This document shows, in pieces, positions 38,901-53,900 of a stretch of 64,000 bases of DNA. The stretch's first letter is position 1. Each line of letters starts with the position of its first letter. The notes below the pieces were generated by a model. That model worked only from the letters and a program-made list of their open reading frames with translations, did not search any database and was not told the origin of the DNA. The position numbers were made by a program, and so were the translations under genes. Location: assembly GCF_030463565.1 (NCBI RefSeq), contig NC_134643.1, positions 7,362,657-7,426,656 of the forward strand, given 5' to 3'. Source of the DNA: Pelecanus crispus (Eukaryota > Chordata > Aves > Pelecaniformes > Pelecanidae).

Positions 38901-41900
38901 CTATGGACAAAGAAGCCTTTCACTGACTCAAGAACTGAAGTAGTCTATAAAGCAACTGTTTTCTACATTTCTAGAAACACTGAGAGGAGTTTTGGCAGGA
39001 AGAGCCTACTCCCAAAAGCAAATATTGAGGGAGGAGCAGGGAAAGCTCCTGAACAAGTTCTGCTTTCTTTTCAAGCCACACGTCGGCGATATTTTCCCCT
39101 CAACACAGAATATGAAGATCCTAAAATTCTTGGTAACTACAGATACTCCCAGTAAATTATCCTGAAAAAGCTAAACACCATTTTCTTTTAATGGAGTTCC
39201 CTTAAATCCCTTCTCAGCCCAATGACAATAGTTACAATTCCCCACTCAAAATTTCTGTAGAACTCTGTATACAACATTCAAGTTCCAGGAAAAGAGAATA
39301 ACCAAACAAATGTAGTAAGGAAATCAGTTAATCATCACTACTAAATGCAAGCACACACGTGCCCACTCAAATAGGTATCACCACTTACATTTTCAGAGCA
39401 CCTTACACAGTGCAGCATTTTCTTAACAGACAAACAAGGCTTAAAAACAGATTGGGAATCAGACACACTCACTAGTTCAAGGGTTTTATGAAAACAGACC
39501 TCACTTCCTATGCAGATTTTTAAAGTGTCTTTCACATGGTGAAAGAGAAAGCTTCTACTTCAGCTCTATATAACTCAACTGTTACACTACTGTCACAGTT
39601 CAGGTAATAGAAGTCAAAAAGAAGTAGTGGCATGGCTGACACAGATCTAAATACCTGAAAGGCACTGATGCATGGAAAAGACAATGCCTTGGTTTTGCTT
39701 TCCACAAAAAGTCACTACCATCATTCACTTTCATCATCAATTTATACAACCAAAATGAAAAGGTTTCTTTAAAGGACCTAAACCTTGACAAGAAATGCAT
39801 GTGGAATGTGTTAGGTATTGATTTGTATACTATGCATTTGCTGACCCAGGAAAATTCAAACATACACTAGAGGAAAGAGCCAAGACAAATGTATAGCTTG
39901 GCTGCATGAAGCAAGAGGTTTATTTGTTTTATCAACATGACTTCCATTTAAGTTTGTCTGAGAGATTCACTCAGTGCATTCAGGAAGAGTCCCCTAAAAA
40001 AGCCTTCAGAGATAATGACATTTTTCCAAGTTGAACAAATTCAACCAAGCGGCAGTCACTTAGGAAATGGAATTTAGCAAACACCACGTATCTTGATTTG
40101 AAGCTGAATGTGTTTTCAGCAAAATCTGTAGAATCTTGAAGATTCTGGAGTATTCCTTCTCCTTTTCTTTTCTACTCCTTTTAACTTCCAGTGGCAATCC
40201 ACCAACGGCAAGCATTCATCTTCAGCAACTATGCTTAAAATACACATAGAATGTACCACTGTCCCACTGGTGTGATCACAAGATGTAATTACTAACGGTA
40301 TAATTTAACCACAGAATTTTCCTACACGATTTCTATTAACAACCAAGAATTCCAAGAAACTACATACGGTATTTTCTATTTATCAAAATTAAGATGCCTG
40401 CATCCTAATCTGATAAAAGGATGAAGAAACAAAAAATTGTGTGACTTTCAGAAAAGTGAAAGGATTTTATTTATTTACTTAAGCAGTATCTGTACCTTAC
40501 GTGAACTCTTACCTGCTGTTTGTTGCCTTTTCGTGTTAACATGACAAATGGCATTGTGTCTCCAGACTCTGACTCTCCTTCCCCACCTCCAAGTGGAGGA
40601 CCCTTCTTGAGCTGACTTTTGAGATGTAGAGGAATAGCAACATCCAACTGATGTACTTTAACAGATTCGCCACTCCGTTGCTATTAAAAAAAAGTAGCAT
40701 CTATAAATGATCAGATGCTAAAAATGTCAGTCTGGCAACGTTCATATTTTCATGACTGAGAAAAGTTTTAGCCTTCCAAGAAAACAGAGTAATACATAAA
40801 TAAGCATATTAGGCTTCAGTACATTTTCCTTTGATTTCCTTGCTTGTGAAGAAGAAAGTTACAGGGGCGGAATACTTCAAATTTCAAAGACGTTTTAGAT
40901 AACTTAACCTTGTAAAGAAAGAAATCTAGAGACTTGATTAAACACACTTGAGAATGGACATTCAAGATTTTTTTGTAGTATGTTATTAATGTATTCCTCA
41001 TACAGGGCTTGCAATATGCAATACTTAAACATTTACCAGATGTGACTTAAAAAAAAAAAAAAAAGGACTTAAAGGTTATGTAAATTTAAATGCAGCTACA
41101 TTTTAAACATATTAAACCTGAGGCTTGGATAGTCTTGGATAAAGTCAGAAGCATGGCATAGTATCTGATGCAGTTATTATCCAATAAAATATCTGTCAGC
41201 ATGTCATATATTCACTGGGCAAACAATACAATTAACAGCTATTTTACTAAAAGCTACTTATCCAAACATGTCAATTGCAGAGAGGAGGCCACAACTAAGA
41301 AAAAAAGAATCCATGTTCTTTAGTATGGTAAGATATGCATTAATCTTTTATTTACTTTAAAACAAAACAAAAAAAAATCAAATACAGTTAGCTGTACAGC
41401 AAATTACATTAATTTAAGAAAATAAATATTTATACCTGAAGATTTTCCAGCATCATTTTATCCAATGCCTGAATGAAGTCCTCATCTTCTGCACAAGGGA
41501 CATGCTTAAGTCCTCCTCCTTTAATCATTACTTCCTATTGCAATGGGAAAAAACCCCTTCTGTTACATTAGATACAGAAATATGAATATTCAGTCTAGAA
41601 ATAAGGGGTAAAAATATTCTTATTGCTTCCATTCCATACATAATCAAATGCTTAAAAAATTGTTAAAGAAAAAAAAAAAGGTTTCAGCCTAGATTATTTT
41701 CTTGAAGAAATATCTTCTGACATTTATTGCCTCAAGTATTATGAAGGCTGGCCACTCATTCTGACATACTAGCGTATGTGTACAGATGGGTATGTACACA
41801 TCTAGATATGGCAACAATACAAAGAAAAGTCTCTATATCTACCATACCTAATTTAACTAATTTTTCCATTAAATCCATAAAGTTAGATGGTCTTTCCAAG

Positions 41901-44900
41901 ATGAACACTATCCTTATTTGGAAAGCACAACATGACAACAAAAATATTTGAAGTCAGTACCCCAACACATTGTTCTATGAAGACCATTACTTTTCTTACT
42001 ATGTAACTGCAATTCAGGCTCAACTGGGTGGGTTCTTTTGCTACAGATGTTATAATCTGCCAATCCCAAATCTGTATTTTAGGAATTCTGCACTTCGTTT
42101 GTGTCCTTTTCAGTTTTGAGATCTAGTGGAGAGCAACTAGTTTACCTTGTTGTACCATATCAGTTTGCTACCATTGCTGGCATTGCAAAACCACCATTTA
42201 AGCAATCTTTTCCAGTCTAGCTACCTGTGAAAGTGCACAGTCCTGTGAAAACATGTTGTAGTAAAATTGACAGCATAAATATTTTCAGAAGGTAATAATG
42301 AAAATACAAAAATAAGCTCCAAAATATATTTGAAAGAATAGCAGTGAGTGTTCTTGCCATGTTTTCCCAGTTACGTTATGAGCAGCAGTGACAAAAAACA
42401 TTCAGGAAAGAAAACCAAAGATGCAAAAGTCAATTCACTTCACTAAAGTAACAATACATACTGTATTCTCCTCATCGGTTTCATTTTCCTTATTGGAGTC
42501 TGTAAGATAATCTGTGTTTTCTTCCTCCTCTTCTTCACCCTCTTCTTCCTCATTGTCAGAGCCCTCCTGAAATATTCAATGTTTACAATTTGAGAACAGA
42601 AAAACTTCTGTTTTAAAACAAAAAAGACCACTTCCATCTGATTCCTCATACATATTTTCTGCACCTTTCCTACCCTCTCCCCATCCGGACCTGTTTAGTT
42701 CAGTTCAGTCTTAGTAAATGTGTTTGTTATGTTTTGTATTTAATGTTTCAGTCTGAACTCACTCAGCTTTATCTGACATTTTCACAAACTTACAGCAGAA
42801 AACTGGCAGTAGTGGCTGATACACCAGATGGTTGTGCTGCCACTCAGGGAACTCAACAAGCTGGAGGAACGGACTGACAAGAACTCATGAAGTTCAACAA
42901 AGAGAAATGTAAAGTCCTGCACCTGAGGAGCAATAACCCCATTCACTAGTACAGGCTGGAGGCTGCCCACTTGGAAAGCAGCAAGGCAAAGAAAGACCTG
43001 GGGTCTTGGTGGACAACAAACTGACCAAGAACCAGCAGCGCACCCTTGCAGCAAAGGCAGCTGACTGCATCCTGGGCTGCATTAGGAGAAAGTGCTGTTG
43101 ACAGGTCAAAGGAGGTGATCCTGCCTGCCTGCTTAGCACTAGCAAGACACATCTGGAGTGCTGTGCCCAGCTCTGGGTGCCCCAGTACAAGACAGATGTG
43201 GACATACTGGAGCAAGTCCAGCAATAGGCCATGAAGATGATTAAGGGACTGGAGCACCTGTCATAGGAGGAGAGGCTGAGAGATGACTTTGTTTAGTCTG
43301 GGGAACAGAAGGCTCAGAGTGAGGTGGGAGGTCTTCCCAATGCGTGTAAATACCCAAAGGGAGGGAGCAAAGAAGAGGGAGTCGGAGTCTTCTCAGTGGT
43401 GCCCAGGGACAGACCCAGAGGCAACGGACGCAAGTTGAACAATTTAATTTAAATGTAAGAGAAAAAGCCTTCTTTACTGTGATGGTGTTTAAACACTGGA
43501 ACAGATTTGCCCAGAAAGGTTGTGGAGCCTCCATCCTTGGAGATATTGAAAATTTGACTGGACATTGCCGCAGGCAACCTGCTCTAGGCAATCCTGCTTT
43601 GAGTAAGGGAGGTTGGACAAGAAGATCTCCAGAGGTCCCTTCCCTACCCCCCCAACCATTTATGATTCCAATGATATTATTAATTTGTGGGTAAAGGCAC
43701 AAACCCAGCCAAACTTCAGGAACTTTAATGCTGAGAAGCAAAGACTGAAAGAAAGCTTACTAGTAAACCAACCAACCCAAACATAAGGACAAAAAGTGTT
43801 TTCTATTTCCTCGATGACCTCATTTTCTCATAACACTACCATTATCATGTCAACTTTGCTGTGTCATAGTGACAACTTAGAATTTCTATGTACATGTCTT
43901 CTTTTTTTTATTGGCTCCACCATTTTTGATTCAAAAGATTATTGGCACAGTAAACAAGGAAGGTTGTTATGCTCCATAAATCTTTTATTTATTCATATTA
44001 CACAGGCATACTCTGAACACCTGTTATTTTTCCCACATGACTGCTTTGACATCTAGTCAATACATTTGCTTCTACAACAGATAAAGAAAAGTACCCGAAA
44101 GTGTTTTCATGCCAAAAAACTGAAGGCATCTTTTTGTTGAGAAGCAGCAAATGAATGAGCAAAGTTGTCAGGTTCAAGTGTCTGCCGTAATTTCTCTAGA
44201 ATAAGCCTCAGACACTCTGTATTCAGTTTTCCACACATACAAAACTGGGATGGAAATAGCCTCAGAGTACTGACTGGGTTGTGCATACCCACATTTCACC
44301 TGCTAACTCTGTGACACAGAACGGCTTCAGAAAGTAATGAGTAATCAAGATATTGATTACTCATTCTTTTTATACAAGGCAAAGTAAATGATTAAGTTCA
44401 CCTCTTCTTCTGGCTCATTTACTTCACTTTCATTTCCAGATTGTTCCTCTGTCTCTGCTCCACCTTCCTCCTCCTCTTCATCCTCTTCCAGATTCTCTCC
44501 TTCCGTAATGGAATCTTTGGAATCTTTGTCATTCACAATTCCTGAAATTTGGAAAAAGAGAAAGAATTAGAACAAGGAACTAGAACAGAATTAGAACAAG
44601 AATTAGAACATTGGAACACATAAACCACTCAAGTTATATGTGGAAGATCACTTCAAAAGTCCATTGTTACTGAACACTAAAACTTCTGTGGGTCATAATA
44701 CTTGACTTCGGAATGAAACATTTTCTAAATAGTTGCTTTACTTGTAAAGGGTAATAATTTCCCTGCCAGAAAAGGAGGAAAACATTATAGAAAATGTTTG
44801 AAGATCTCCCATAGAACAGCAACCAAGAAGCTGCACTGTGCAAACTGCTTCAAAATATCCTCAAACTAAATGTGCAACCTTACTGAAACATGCACTGAAA

Positions 44901-47900
44901 TATGAGCACTAGATCACAGATGCTCTACAAAACCAGCAGAACCCAGAAGACATCAAGCCTCTGGAGTCCTAGTTCCAGTACTTCACACTACCATCAATTA
45001 ACAGTTTTGAAACAACTATTTTCTCAGCCTTTAATAAACCTTTCTGACTCTTTTCTAATGCTCCAAGGCTGCACTTGAGCCTATGAGGATGTCAGTGCCT
45101 ACCTGAAGTCTTCAGGAAATCAGAGTCTCTTCCAAAACTATTATCTAGTGTGCTCATCCTACTTGCAGAGAGGACTGACAGTTCTTTCACTGTGTTTTAG
45201 TTCATCTTGCAGTTTTCCTTACTGACCTGCTTGCCACCTCTATCCCTCAAGACACTTTAGTTTACTCTGTGTGTAAGGTATCAAGCGTAGCTCCCTAAAC
45301 CTCTGCTTTCTTTCAATAAGGTATCCTTCAATGTAATACCCTTATCTATACCATTCCCACAGTAGTGAAAAATGTTTTAGCTTCTTTCAGTGCTTCAGTG
45401 TCCAGTTTAGTCTTAGATGCAGATTTCAATCAGAATTGTTTTCAGAGAAAATACTTAAGAATTGAGCACGGTTCCGATTCAGGAAAAAGAAAAAATGAAG
45501 ACCTGTTTTTAGAGAACAGCTACTGCAAAAATTAAGTAACCCAATGCAGAACAAGAACAAACTTCTGGCATACACTATTGTTCTCATACATTCTTTTAAT
45601 CTTTTCATTAATTTACAAATTATCATGGTTTGAGCTAGCAGAAAGCGATGCTGATGCCAGTCTTCTGCAACACAGCAAATCTAAGCCAGTAATTTTTCAA
45701 AGATTTTACTAAGGAGTCAATACAGTTGTTATGCAGTTTGTCATTCGTATTTTGACATTATACCAACCATACTTAGGGCTGGCGTTAGCTTAAAGTTTTT
45801 TTGGATGGCAAACAAGCACATCAGTTCTGTACTCATGGCACTTCTTTGTTCTCTGCCATATTCAAAGAACAAATGCAGTAGTACGCTATTCTTAAGCAGA
45901 AGTCTAGATTCTGAATATACAAGTGGTTTGGGGCAAACCAGATTTTTTTTTTTTCTTTTTTTTTTCCTTTTCCCCTCCACCTCCAGATACCTTTAAGAGA
46001 TGCAATACGCAGACACACACAACCAGATCTCTGTACAAAAATCTGACTACAATCACTAAGATCAGCTTTGGGGGGAGGTGAATCTTTACAACCATGCTTG
46101 AATTAGAGAAAACTCAGAAATAAAATGAATGGTATATATAGCTGTATGGTAGTTACTGAGGATTTAAGTTCTGTGTGAACACACACATACACACGCACGC
46201 ACACACAATTCCTCCATATTCCAGAGGTTGCAAAGCATTCTTTGTTCCCCCCTATTTATAAACACTGTGCTGCTCAAAATCTGTGCTGCTCCATAATTAC
46301 ACATGAGCTTCTTTTGAATCACTCAGTGTATTCTCACCGGTACCAAACCACCAGAGCAGCACAGGAACTAACAGTGAGCCCCCAACTCAAGGTCTGCAGG
46401 CAAGAAGCCACCCCACTGTTCTGCCTAGAATTACACTTCAGACTGATAAAGAGCAAAGCACGTCATGGTCTTCAGCACAACACCTTCTCGGTGTTACTGT
46501 CCATGGCCGAGGAACCGTGAGGACAAACTGATCAAGAACTGCAGTTCTATTAGAGCTTCTGCTAAAGTATTAAAAAACTCATTTCCTTCAGCTATGCTCG
46601 CACCTATCATCCTACCCTTCAAAGATCAGAAAGCCAGATGAGAACCTCTTCGAGACCACCTTCAAACAGTTGTGACAGGAGGACTAGGAACTATCCTGCC
46701 CTATGCTGATGTTTAATAGCAAGCAATTAATATCAAGAAAACACCACACCCGGGGGGGACACACATGACATTACCCCCTTTTTAAAGGCTGTACTGTTGA
46801 CGGGCTTTGCTCATGCCAGAACACACACAATAAAATGTTCTCCAACACTTGCTCACATTGAGTGACCACATATCTCCCTCTTAACTACACCAAATTCAAC
46901 TGCTATAGCGGTGGTGATTCAGAGAATAGGAGTTCTTGTGATTTGTAAGAAGGAAGTGCTGAGTATCTTTCAAAAGAATATTACAGTTTATGTAACTAGC
47001 GGTAAATTACTTCTTGGCTATCGTTTTGAGAGCATAAAAGCTAGTAATTTAGATTGTACCATAAAGAAATTTTTATCCGCATTTCAGTTGCTACACAGGT
47101 AATTTTAAGGCGTGTCAATTAATTGAACAGCGTATTAAAAATATAAATTCCTCCTAAAACAGAAGTTGCAACACTTCACCTGGTAATTACATATACTTAT
47201 CCCACTGGATTAAAGGATTATTCTTAAAAATTGAACTTGTCTAACTAGATGAAGTGCTATTAAGGCTATAATTAACACTTATAAAGTGTAAAATTTACAT
47301 ATAAAAGCTTTTCATGACCAAGCTTGTCTTCAAATAAAAATGGAAGATTAGAAAACAACTCCATTTAGTGAGAAATGAGCACAGTAGTATCCAATAATTA
47401 GTAGGAACTGATATGTACAAAAGGTTTAAAGGTTAACATGATGATAGTAGGTTTAGATACATACTAACAAGTATTTTGTCAACTGAGCTATGCCGCAAGC
47501 CTGACATTCTTCCTCCTGAAATTAACTGATTCTTAACACAGCAAGATTTACAAGTACACATCACTGTAGTCTTAGCAGGAACTACAAGCTAGCACACAAC
47601 CTAGCCAACAAACACATTTTAAGAAGAAAAAAAGACTTTAACAATCCAACCAAAGCTCTAATTCATGAAAAGGAAATCATCCTCTGGCCTCTACTGAAAT
47701 GTAAAGCCCATTCAAAATTATTCCAAAGGAAGTGTAAGGCTCAAAGTACCTGTCAGCATTTTAAAAGCAAAACATGTTTCGTCTTTTATTGTAGTCTTAC
47801 ACTAATGCTTACTTTGACACAGCAGCTCTAGTCAAATCCAGAACTGGGGAAGGAACAGAGAGTTGCAAGCAACCAACCTACCAAAATGACCGAGCTGGTT

Positions 47901-50900
47901 TCCATCAGGGCTCACCAGCCAACAGGCTGCAGTAATTGAGGCTGCAGACACCTCTTGCTTATTGTAGAGTGTGCTTCCTAAATTTTTCTAACGAAATTCA
48001 TAGTTTTCTTCCTCATCATTTGCACCATACTACTCCATAGACTTATTTTTACAAATATCTAAACACACACACTCCCCCTTTCCAAATGCTACTATATTAA
48101 TAGAATTCATACTGACTTTTTTTTTTAAAAAAAAAACAATCACTTTAGAGTTACGAAGATTCTATATGATCTCTATGGTGATCAGAAAAATGCAGAGAAG
48201 TTACAAAAATATTTCTATCATGAGAACAAAAAGATCATATCATGAGAATAACAAGTTACCTGTCATCATCATACAAAAGATAATTTTAAGAAATACAGGA
48301 ATTGTCAAAAAGACCTGATTTCCCTTGCACATTTTCTTACCTAATTTTATTAAGAATTCTCGTTCCAAGTCTTGCACCTGTCTGATAGCTTCTTCCAGAG
48401 AATTGCAGAGCTTTATCTTTGGTCTCAGCAGTTCCAGTGTATCACTGATCATATAGTCTATGTCTATAGGAAATGGGTGGTCTTTTGTCCAAACATCCAG
48501 ACTTTTTTTCCACCAAACATACCGCTAGAATACAAAATATTCAAATACATTATATGCGCACTGGCATTTATAAACTATTTAACTTAGGAAGTTTGTAATG
48601 CCTAGCCATGTTTGTACAGTAGAAAACGCAGAAGATTTCACATCACTACTCTCTTACTATTAGATATTTTGCTATCACTAAACATTGTTTGATAACAACA
48701 GATATCAGAAACATTAAGAATATGCTCCTTTTATCATAACAACTGTTAGAAGTATAAGGACTGAGCAAAAAAAGCACTGAAAAGAAAGTGCCTTCTAAGG
48801 GTAGATTCTTTCTATGAGAGATGACCACTTAACAACTGGCCAGCTTTCAAGTCCTTCCTCCATATATTTTCAAGAAAATTAATTGCCCCAAAGGCATATT
48901 ATGGGGAGAAGGAAGGAAACATCACAAAAAGTTTTAAGACTGCAGCTAGCATGAAGTGACTTATCCAGTTCGCTTTATAACAAAATAGTGCATACCCCTT
49001 ACAATAAAATTCTAAAAAATAAATGCTGATCTTAAGTGAACCTAACAATAGAATCTGAGAACAAAGGTGTTGCAAAAATTGCATGTGAAAATGAAGTATG
49101 ACTAACAGAATGTTTATTTAAAGGGTGACATGGTCAAAAGGAACACTTGTTGAAATTGTAAGGCATAACAAAAATATAATGACTTCTTCACTGACAAGTT
49201 TATTTTGGGTTTAAAAATAGGACCATACTGTACTTCAAAAAACCATTTTACATCTCAGATACAGATGAAGGATATGAGTCCTGAAGGTATGAAATAAGTC
49301 GTTATCACCTTAATTTTAAATTATACTAAAACAAGGATATTAAAAGAGAGAAGCAGAAAGAAAAAGAAGTTAAGTCCAAAGAGTTCTAGCATGAACTCCA
49401 TGGACTGGAATTCCACATTTGCTCAGAGGAACCCATTCCAGTGTTTAAACACTCCCACTATGAAATCTTTTCCCCCTCTTACATCTATTGAGTCAGAACC
49501 TTCCTTGCTGCAACATGTGACCATTACTTCTCATCCTTTCACTGTGCATGCCTGAGAAGCATCTGACGACTCCTTCTCTACAAACACTATTAGCTGAAGA
49601 CAGCAACCTAATTAGCATTCTCTTCTCCAAGCTGAGCAAACCCACAATGCGAAGAACTGAGAGCCTCCTGATCATTCTGGTGACCCTCCACTGGACTCAG
49701 CTCAGTTTGCTGATGTCTCTCCTCTCATCTACCAGGGAGCCCTGAACTGGACAGTGCTCCAGATGCGGCCTCAAAAGTGCCAAGCAGAAGGGAAGGGAAA
49801 AAAAGAAAAAAAAAAAAAAAGAAAAAAAAATCACTTCTCCTCAAGCTGCTGGCTACACTCTTGCCAACGCAACGTAGTACACTGTTGGTCATCACCCCCT
49901 AACGGTACAGAATGTACCAACAATGTCATGTTCATACAGGCCAGGAGTCCCAGCTCTATTCCTGCAAAGATGCTTTCTAGGTAGTCAGTGCCAGGCTGTA
50001 TTGTTGCGTGGAGCTATTCTATCCCAACTGGAAGACTTGATACTTACCTTTCCTGGAATTCACAAGGTTTCTGTCATCCCATTTTTCCACTTGCTGAGAC
50101 TCCCTGAAGGGGGGAACCTAAACCCTTCAGTGAATCAACTGCTACCCCAGTGCTCTGCAAGTTTGTTTGAACAGTATCATCTACATATAACTGAACATAC
50201 ACTTTAAAATGAAACTGCTATCAGACAGATAGGATTCTAAAAATTATAGTGCTAGAGAACAATGAGAGAACTATGTAACAGACTGACTTACATTATCTTG
50301 TTAAAGAAATCTACAGAACTATACAAAATTTAGTTTAGAATACCTGAAAATATACAAGGAAGCAATCAAGTTTTCGTTTGCTGGATCCTCTGTCAAAATA
50401 CTGCCCACAGGTATCGAGGATAGTACAAACTAGTCTGATTCTGAAAAGATGCTCCGGAGGGTCCAGTGGACTAGGACTACCATCAGGGTTCACACCAAAT
50501 GATGTGAAAGAATACAGAGTTCGAAATATTACAGCTGATTCCACCATTCGATAATTATAGAGCTCCCCCAAAAACTTGGCACTGCTGATCCGCCGTTGGT
50601 TAAACTTTGGCTGGTTAACCTTTATCAAAAAGGAACAAAAAAATTCACTTTATCATGCAGACACAACAGAATCTTTGTAAAAGGGTGGTTGTTTGGTTGG
50701 TTGTTTTTTGTGTTTTTTCCTTTTTTTAAAGAAAAAAGCAGTCTAAAAAATTGATAGAATTGTTATAATAAAAAGTGGTTATTTTTGGCTACATACATTA
50801 CACAAAATTAAACATTAAAAAGTAGTTATGAAAGCTGGCCAACTTGTATTTGTACTTTATAATAACTACATTTAGCATACACTCTATCTTAAATCTATAA

Positions 50901-53900
50901 TTATTTTTCATTGCCCAGAGAATTCTTGTAATTGTAACATCTATCAAAATATGGACTAGTCTCCAGAGTTACTTGAAGTTGCATGAATTTGACTACACTG
51001 TGAAAGAATAAATTGTATGCCCTCACTATGATAAAGGGGGCAAAACAACTGTCCTAGTAATCTGTGCAGTTTATTGGGTTTGGGGGGCGAGGGGGTATGT
51101 TTTAATTTAAATAAGCCTACATAAAGCAAACAACTGAGGTAGAAGAGTCATCAGACAAAAATCCAGAATCCAAGGATTCCTTTCTTTAGGCAAGATTATT
51201 TTACTGTTTTCCTTTCCACATAAGCGGATGAGTATAGCTTAATAAGAATGTTGGTGGTTTACCTCCATTCCTAGTCGAATATCCTCTAGCACTCCATCCA
51301 CAACATGAATTCCGACATCTTCCTGGTAAAGGACCAACCCTGCTAAGAGGTTGGCTACACAGTGAATACTATTGTATTTCACATTCCAGATGTTGATCAT
51401 ACAGCATATAACATAGTCTTTTACTTCTGCATCCTGCCAAGGCAGCTTGCGCATCTGTCTCAGGACCTAAACCAAATTTTAAGACAAGCTTAACATTTTA
51501 GCAGGCGAAGTATCAAAATACTTACTGTCATCCCACCTCTCACGGTTGGGATGAAATCCTTGTAAACACCTGCAAGCAGCCTCATTCTCTTTTTCAAGCA
51601 TCCTCCAGATCTGCAGTAGCTACAGAAAACTTTATACATGTAATCCAACTGCTGTCCTCTAGCTACTAATCAAGCTGTCCAAATCTGTTCCATAATTTCC
51701 TTGCTCTTACAGTCTGTATTTAAGGGTAGTCTTTTGTCTCTTGCGCCGAACACAAGATACTTAACACAAAGATTCTCATTTAATTCTCTATTTGTTCAGC
51801 ACTTAATGCTGTAGAGAATGCAGGTCCATGACTGGAGCTTCTATGCATTACAATAAAAGAAATGAAACTACCTTAACAATCAGGTATACAAAAATGATCC
51901 CTCTTCCTTGCAATTAAAAAAATTATAACTCTCCCAAAACCCTTCGAAAGTTAGTACTACATCACTTCCAGTAAAATCTGTATTAACAATTTCAAGATGA
52001 TTTACCTTCTCTGTGGTGACCTTGGAGAGATCCTTATAAAGAAGCTTACGAATATATTCCTGCAAAGGAGGACGTTTTTTCTTCACAGTTTTTTCAGCTG
52101 GAGGGGGATTACAGTAGTAATAGGCATTTTCTACCATTGTAACATAGCGTGCATCAAGATGCATTGCTTGTTTTTTTCTCATCATTTGTTCCTGGAAATA
52201 AATACAAATGATCAGTTAAAGATGTTGACATACTACATTTCCAAGCCAAAGGCTTTCACAGTTACAATCGGGATAAAAGAAACACGAAAGGTTGCAAAAA
52301 AGTAAGTTAAAAGCTTGGGTAGATAGAAGAAATGACAAAGCATATATATGCTTCTGTGTTGCTATTTCCAAGGTAATTTTTCTTTACAATCCCTATTTTT
52401 ATAATGGTTCACCTGTGGTGAAAAAGGTTTCAGAAAAGTATTTGAAGTTTAACTTGAAATCTAAATGTTATTGTTTAGATAAATGGTTAGTAAGATTCTT
52501 AGCAACTCCATTCAAAACATGATTTTATTTAACTAATGTAGCTGAAATACCGATGTCTTGACACAAACATAAGTGGATCATCGTAAGAGTGCAATCTACT
52601 TTTTACATCAGTATGCAACTCCAGAGGGATTATATTGATGGTTTCACACGAATTTTCAATGGTTTAGGCAATGGCATTTTCCTTATTACATGCTCTGTTG
52701 TTGCTGTTTACCCAAGCAGAATAGACTGCAAGAAAAAACAGTACCTACCATAAAGTAGTATTTCAGGAAAAAATCAGACAAGTTAGAGGTTATTACATCA
52801 ACACTAATTACTGTGCTTAATTGTCAGGATTGTCCTAATCTTCCTCACCAAATACAATCTTTTCTCCATACTTCATTCTGGATATGTAATTTAAGATTTA
52901 TTTTGTGGATGATTTAAAAAATGTCTTGTACCTAAGAATTCTGTACAAGAACTAAAGCAGCAGTTCTAAGCTGCTGATTTTTACAGTTAAACATGAGGAC
53001 GAGCTTAATTCCATGGTAAAACAAATTTTTATATGCATATGTGCATTTATAGATACATATGTCTGTAATTCCATAAGCTGCATCAAATTCTTAGGTACAT
53101 CACATGATCCCATATATTCTAAACCACTCTAATGTGGTTCAACAGGAAAAGAAATTGCACTGGTTTAGACTTTATTATTTAACAGAGGTTGGCTACACAG
53201 TAATTTACAGCATCAAACAGATAGAACAGTACTTCCATGTTAGTTTTCTTTATCACTGCACACAAATGTTAGTATATACATTCATGCAGTCCAGTAAACC
53301 AATGAAAAGAGTTTAAACCATCATTGGTGAAGAGGCACAGTTTTTCATGCTGGTGGACTTCCCACTAAACTTCAATAATTTAAAGTTTCTTTTACAAGGC
53401 AGTGGTTCAGTTCAACTGAAATGTAAATGTACTCAAACAGCTCCTTAACCTTGAGTTTCAGCTGCTAATTCAATGAGGAAGAGCAGTTTTGTGTAACATA
53501 GTAACCCAACAAATAATTTTCCTCCTAGACCATAGGCATCTACTGCCGGGAAGGTCTCAATCTGACACCAACCCTAAGGCATTTCATTTTTAACCCTTAC
53601 AATAACACAAATGGCCTCCCCTTTGATTCCGAGACTGCTCCTTTCCAAATGAGAAATTTCTGTCAAGTAGTAGCAAGTTTACCTACAGCTGCTTAACAGA
53701 TACACTGTACTTTTAACAATTGAGTACATAAATTGTTTTATGTGGGGGAAAAGCCACTTACAGTAGAAAGTTCCAAAACCTTACCGTGTCATGTATGTTA
53801 ATATTACCTGTGTAAATTTTTCACCTTTTCTAGATGCATCAGGAAAAAATACATCTTTGCTGCCTTAATGACATTTATCATGTTTTACTATAAACTGAAA

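Larger units (their letters stand above)
35770..40512 (-). other. UPF2: UPF2 intron
   Basis: A 4.7 kb intron. It contains a G15 run (37093-37107) and an unexplained protein-like open frame on the gene strand (38008-38313, described in findings). No interspersed repeat was recognised. Confidence 0.85.
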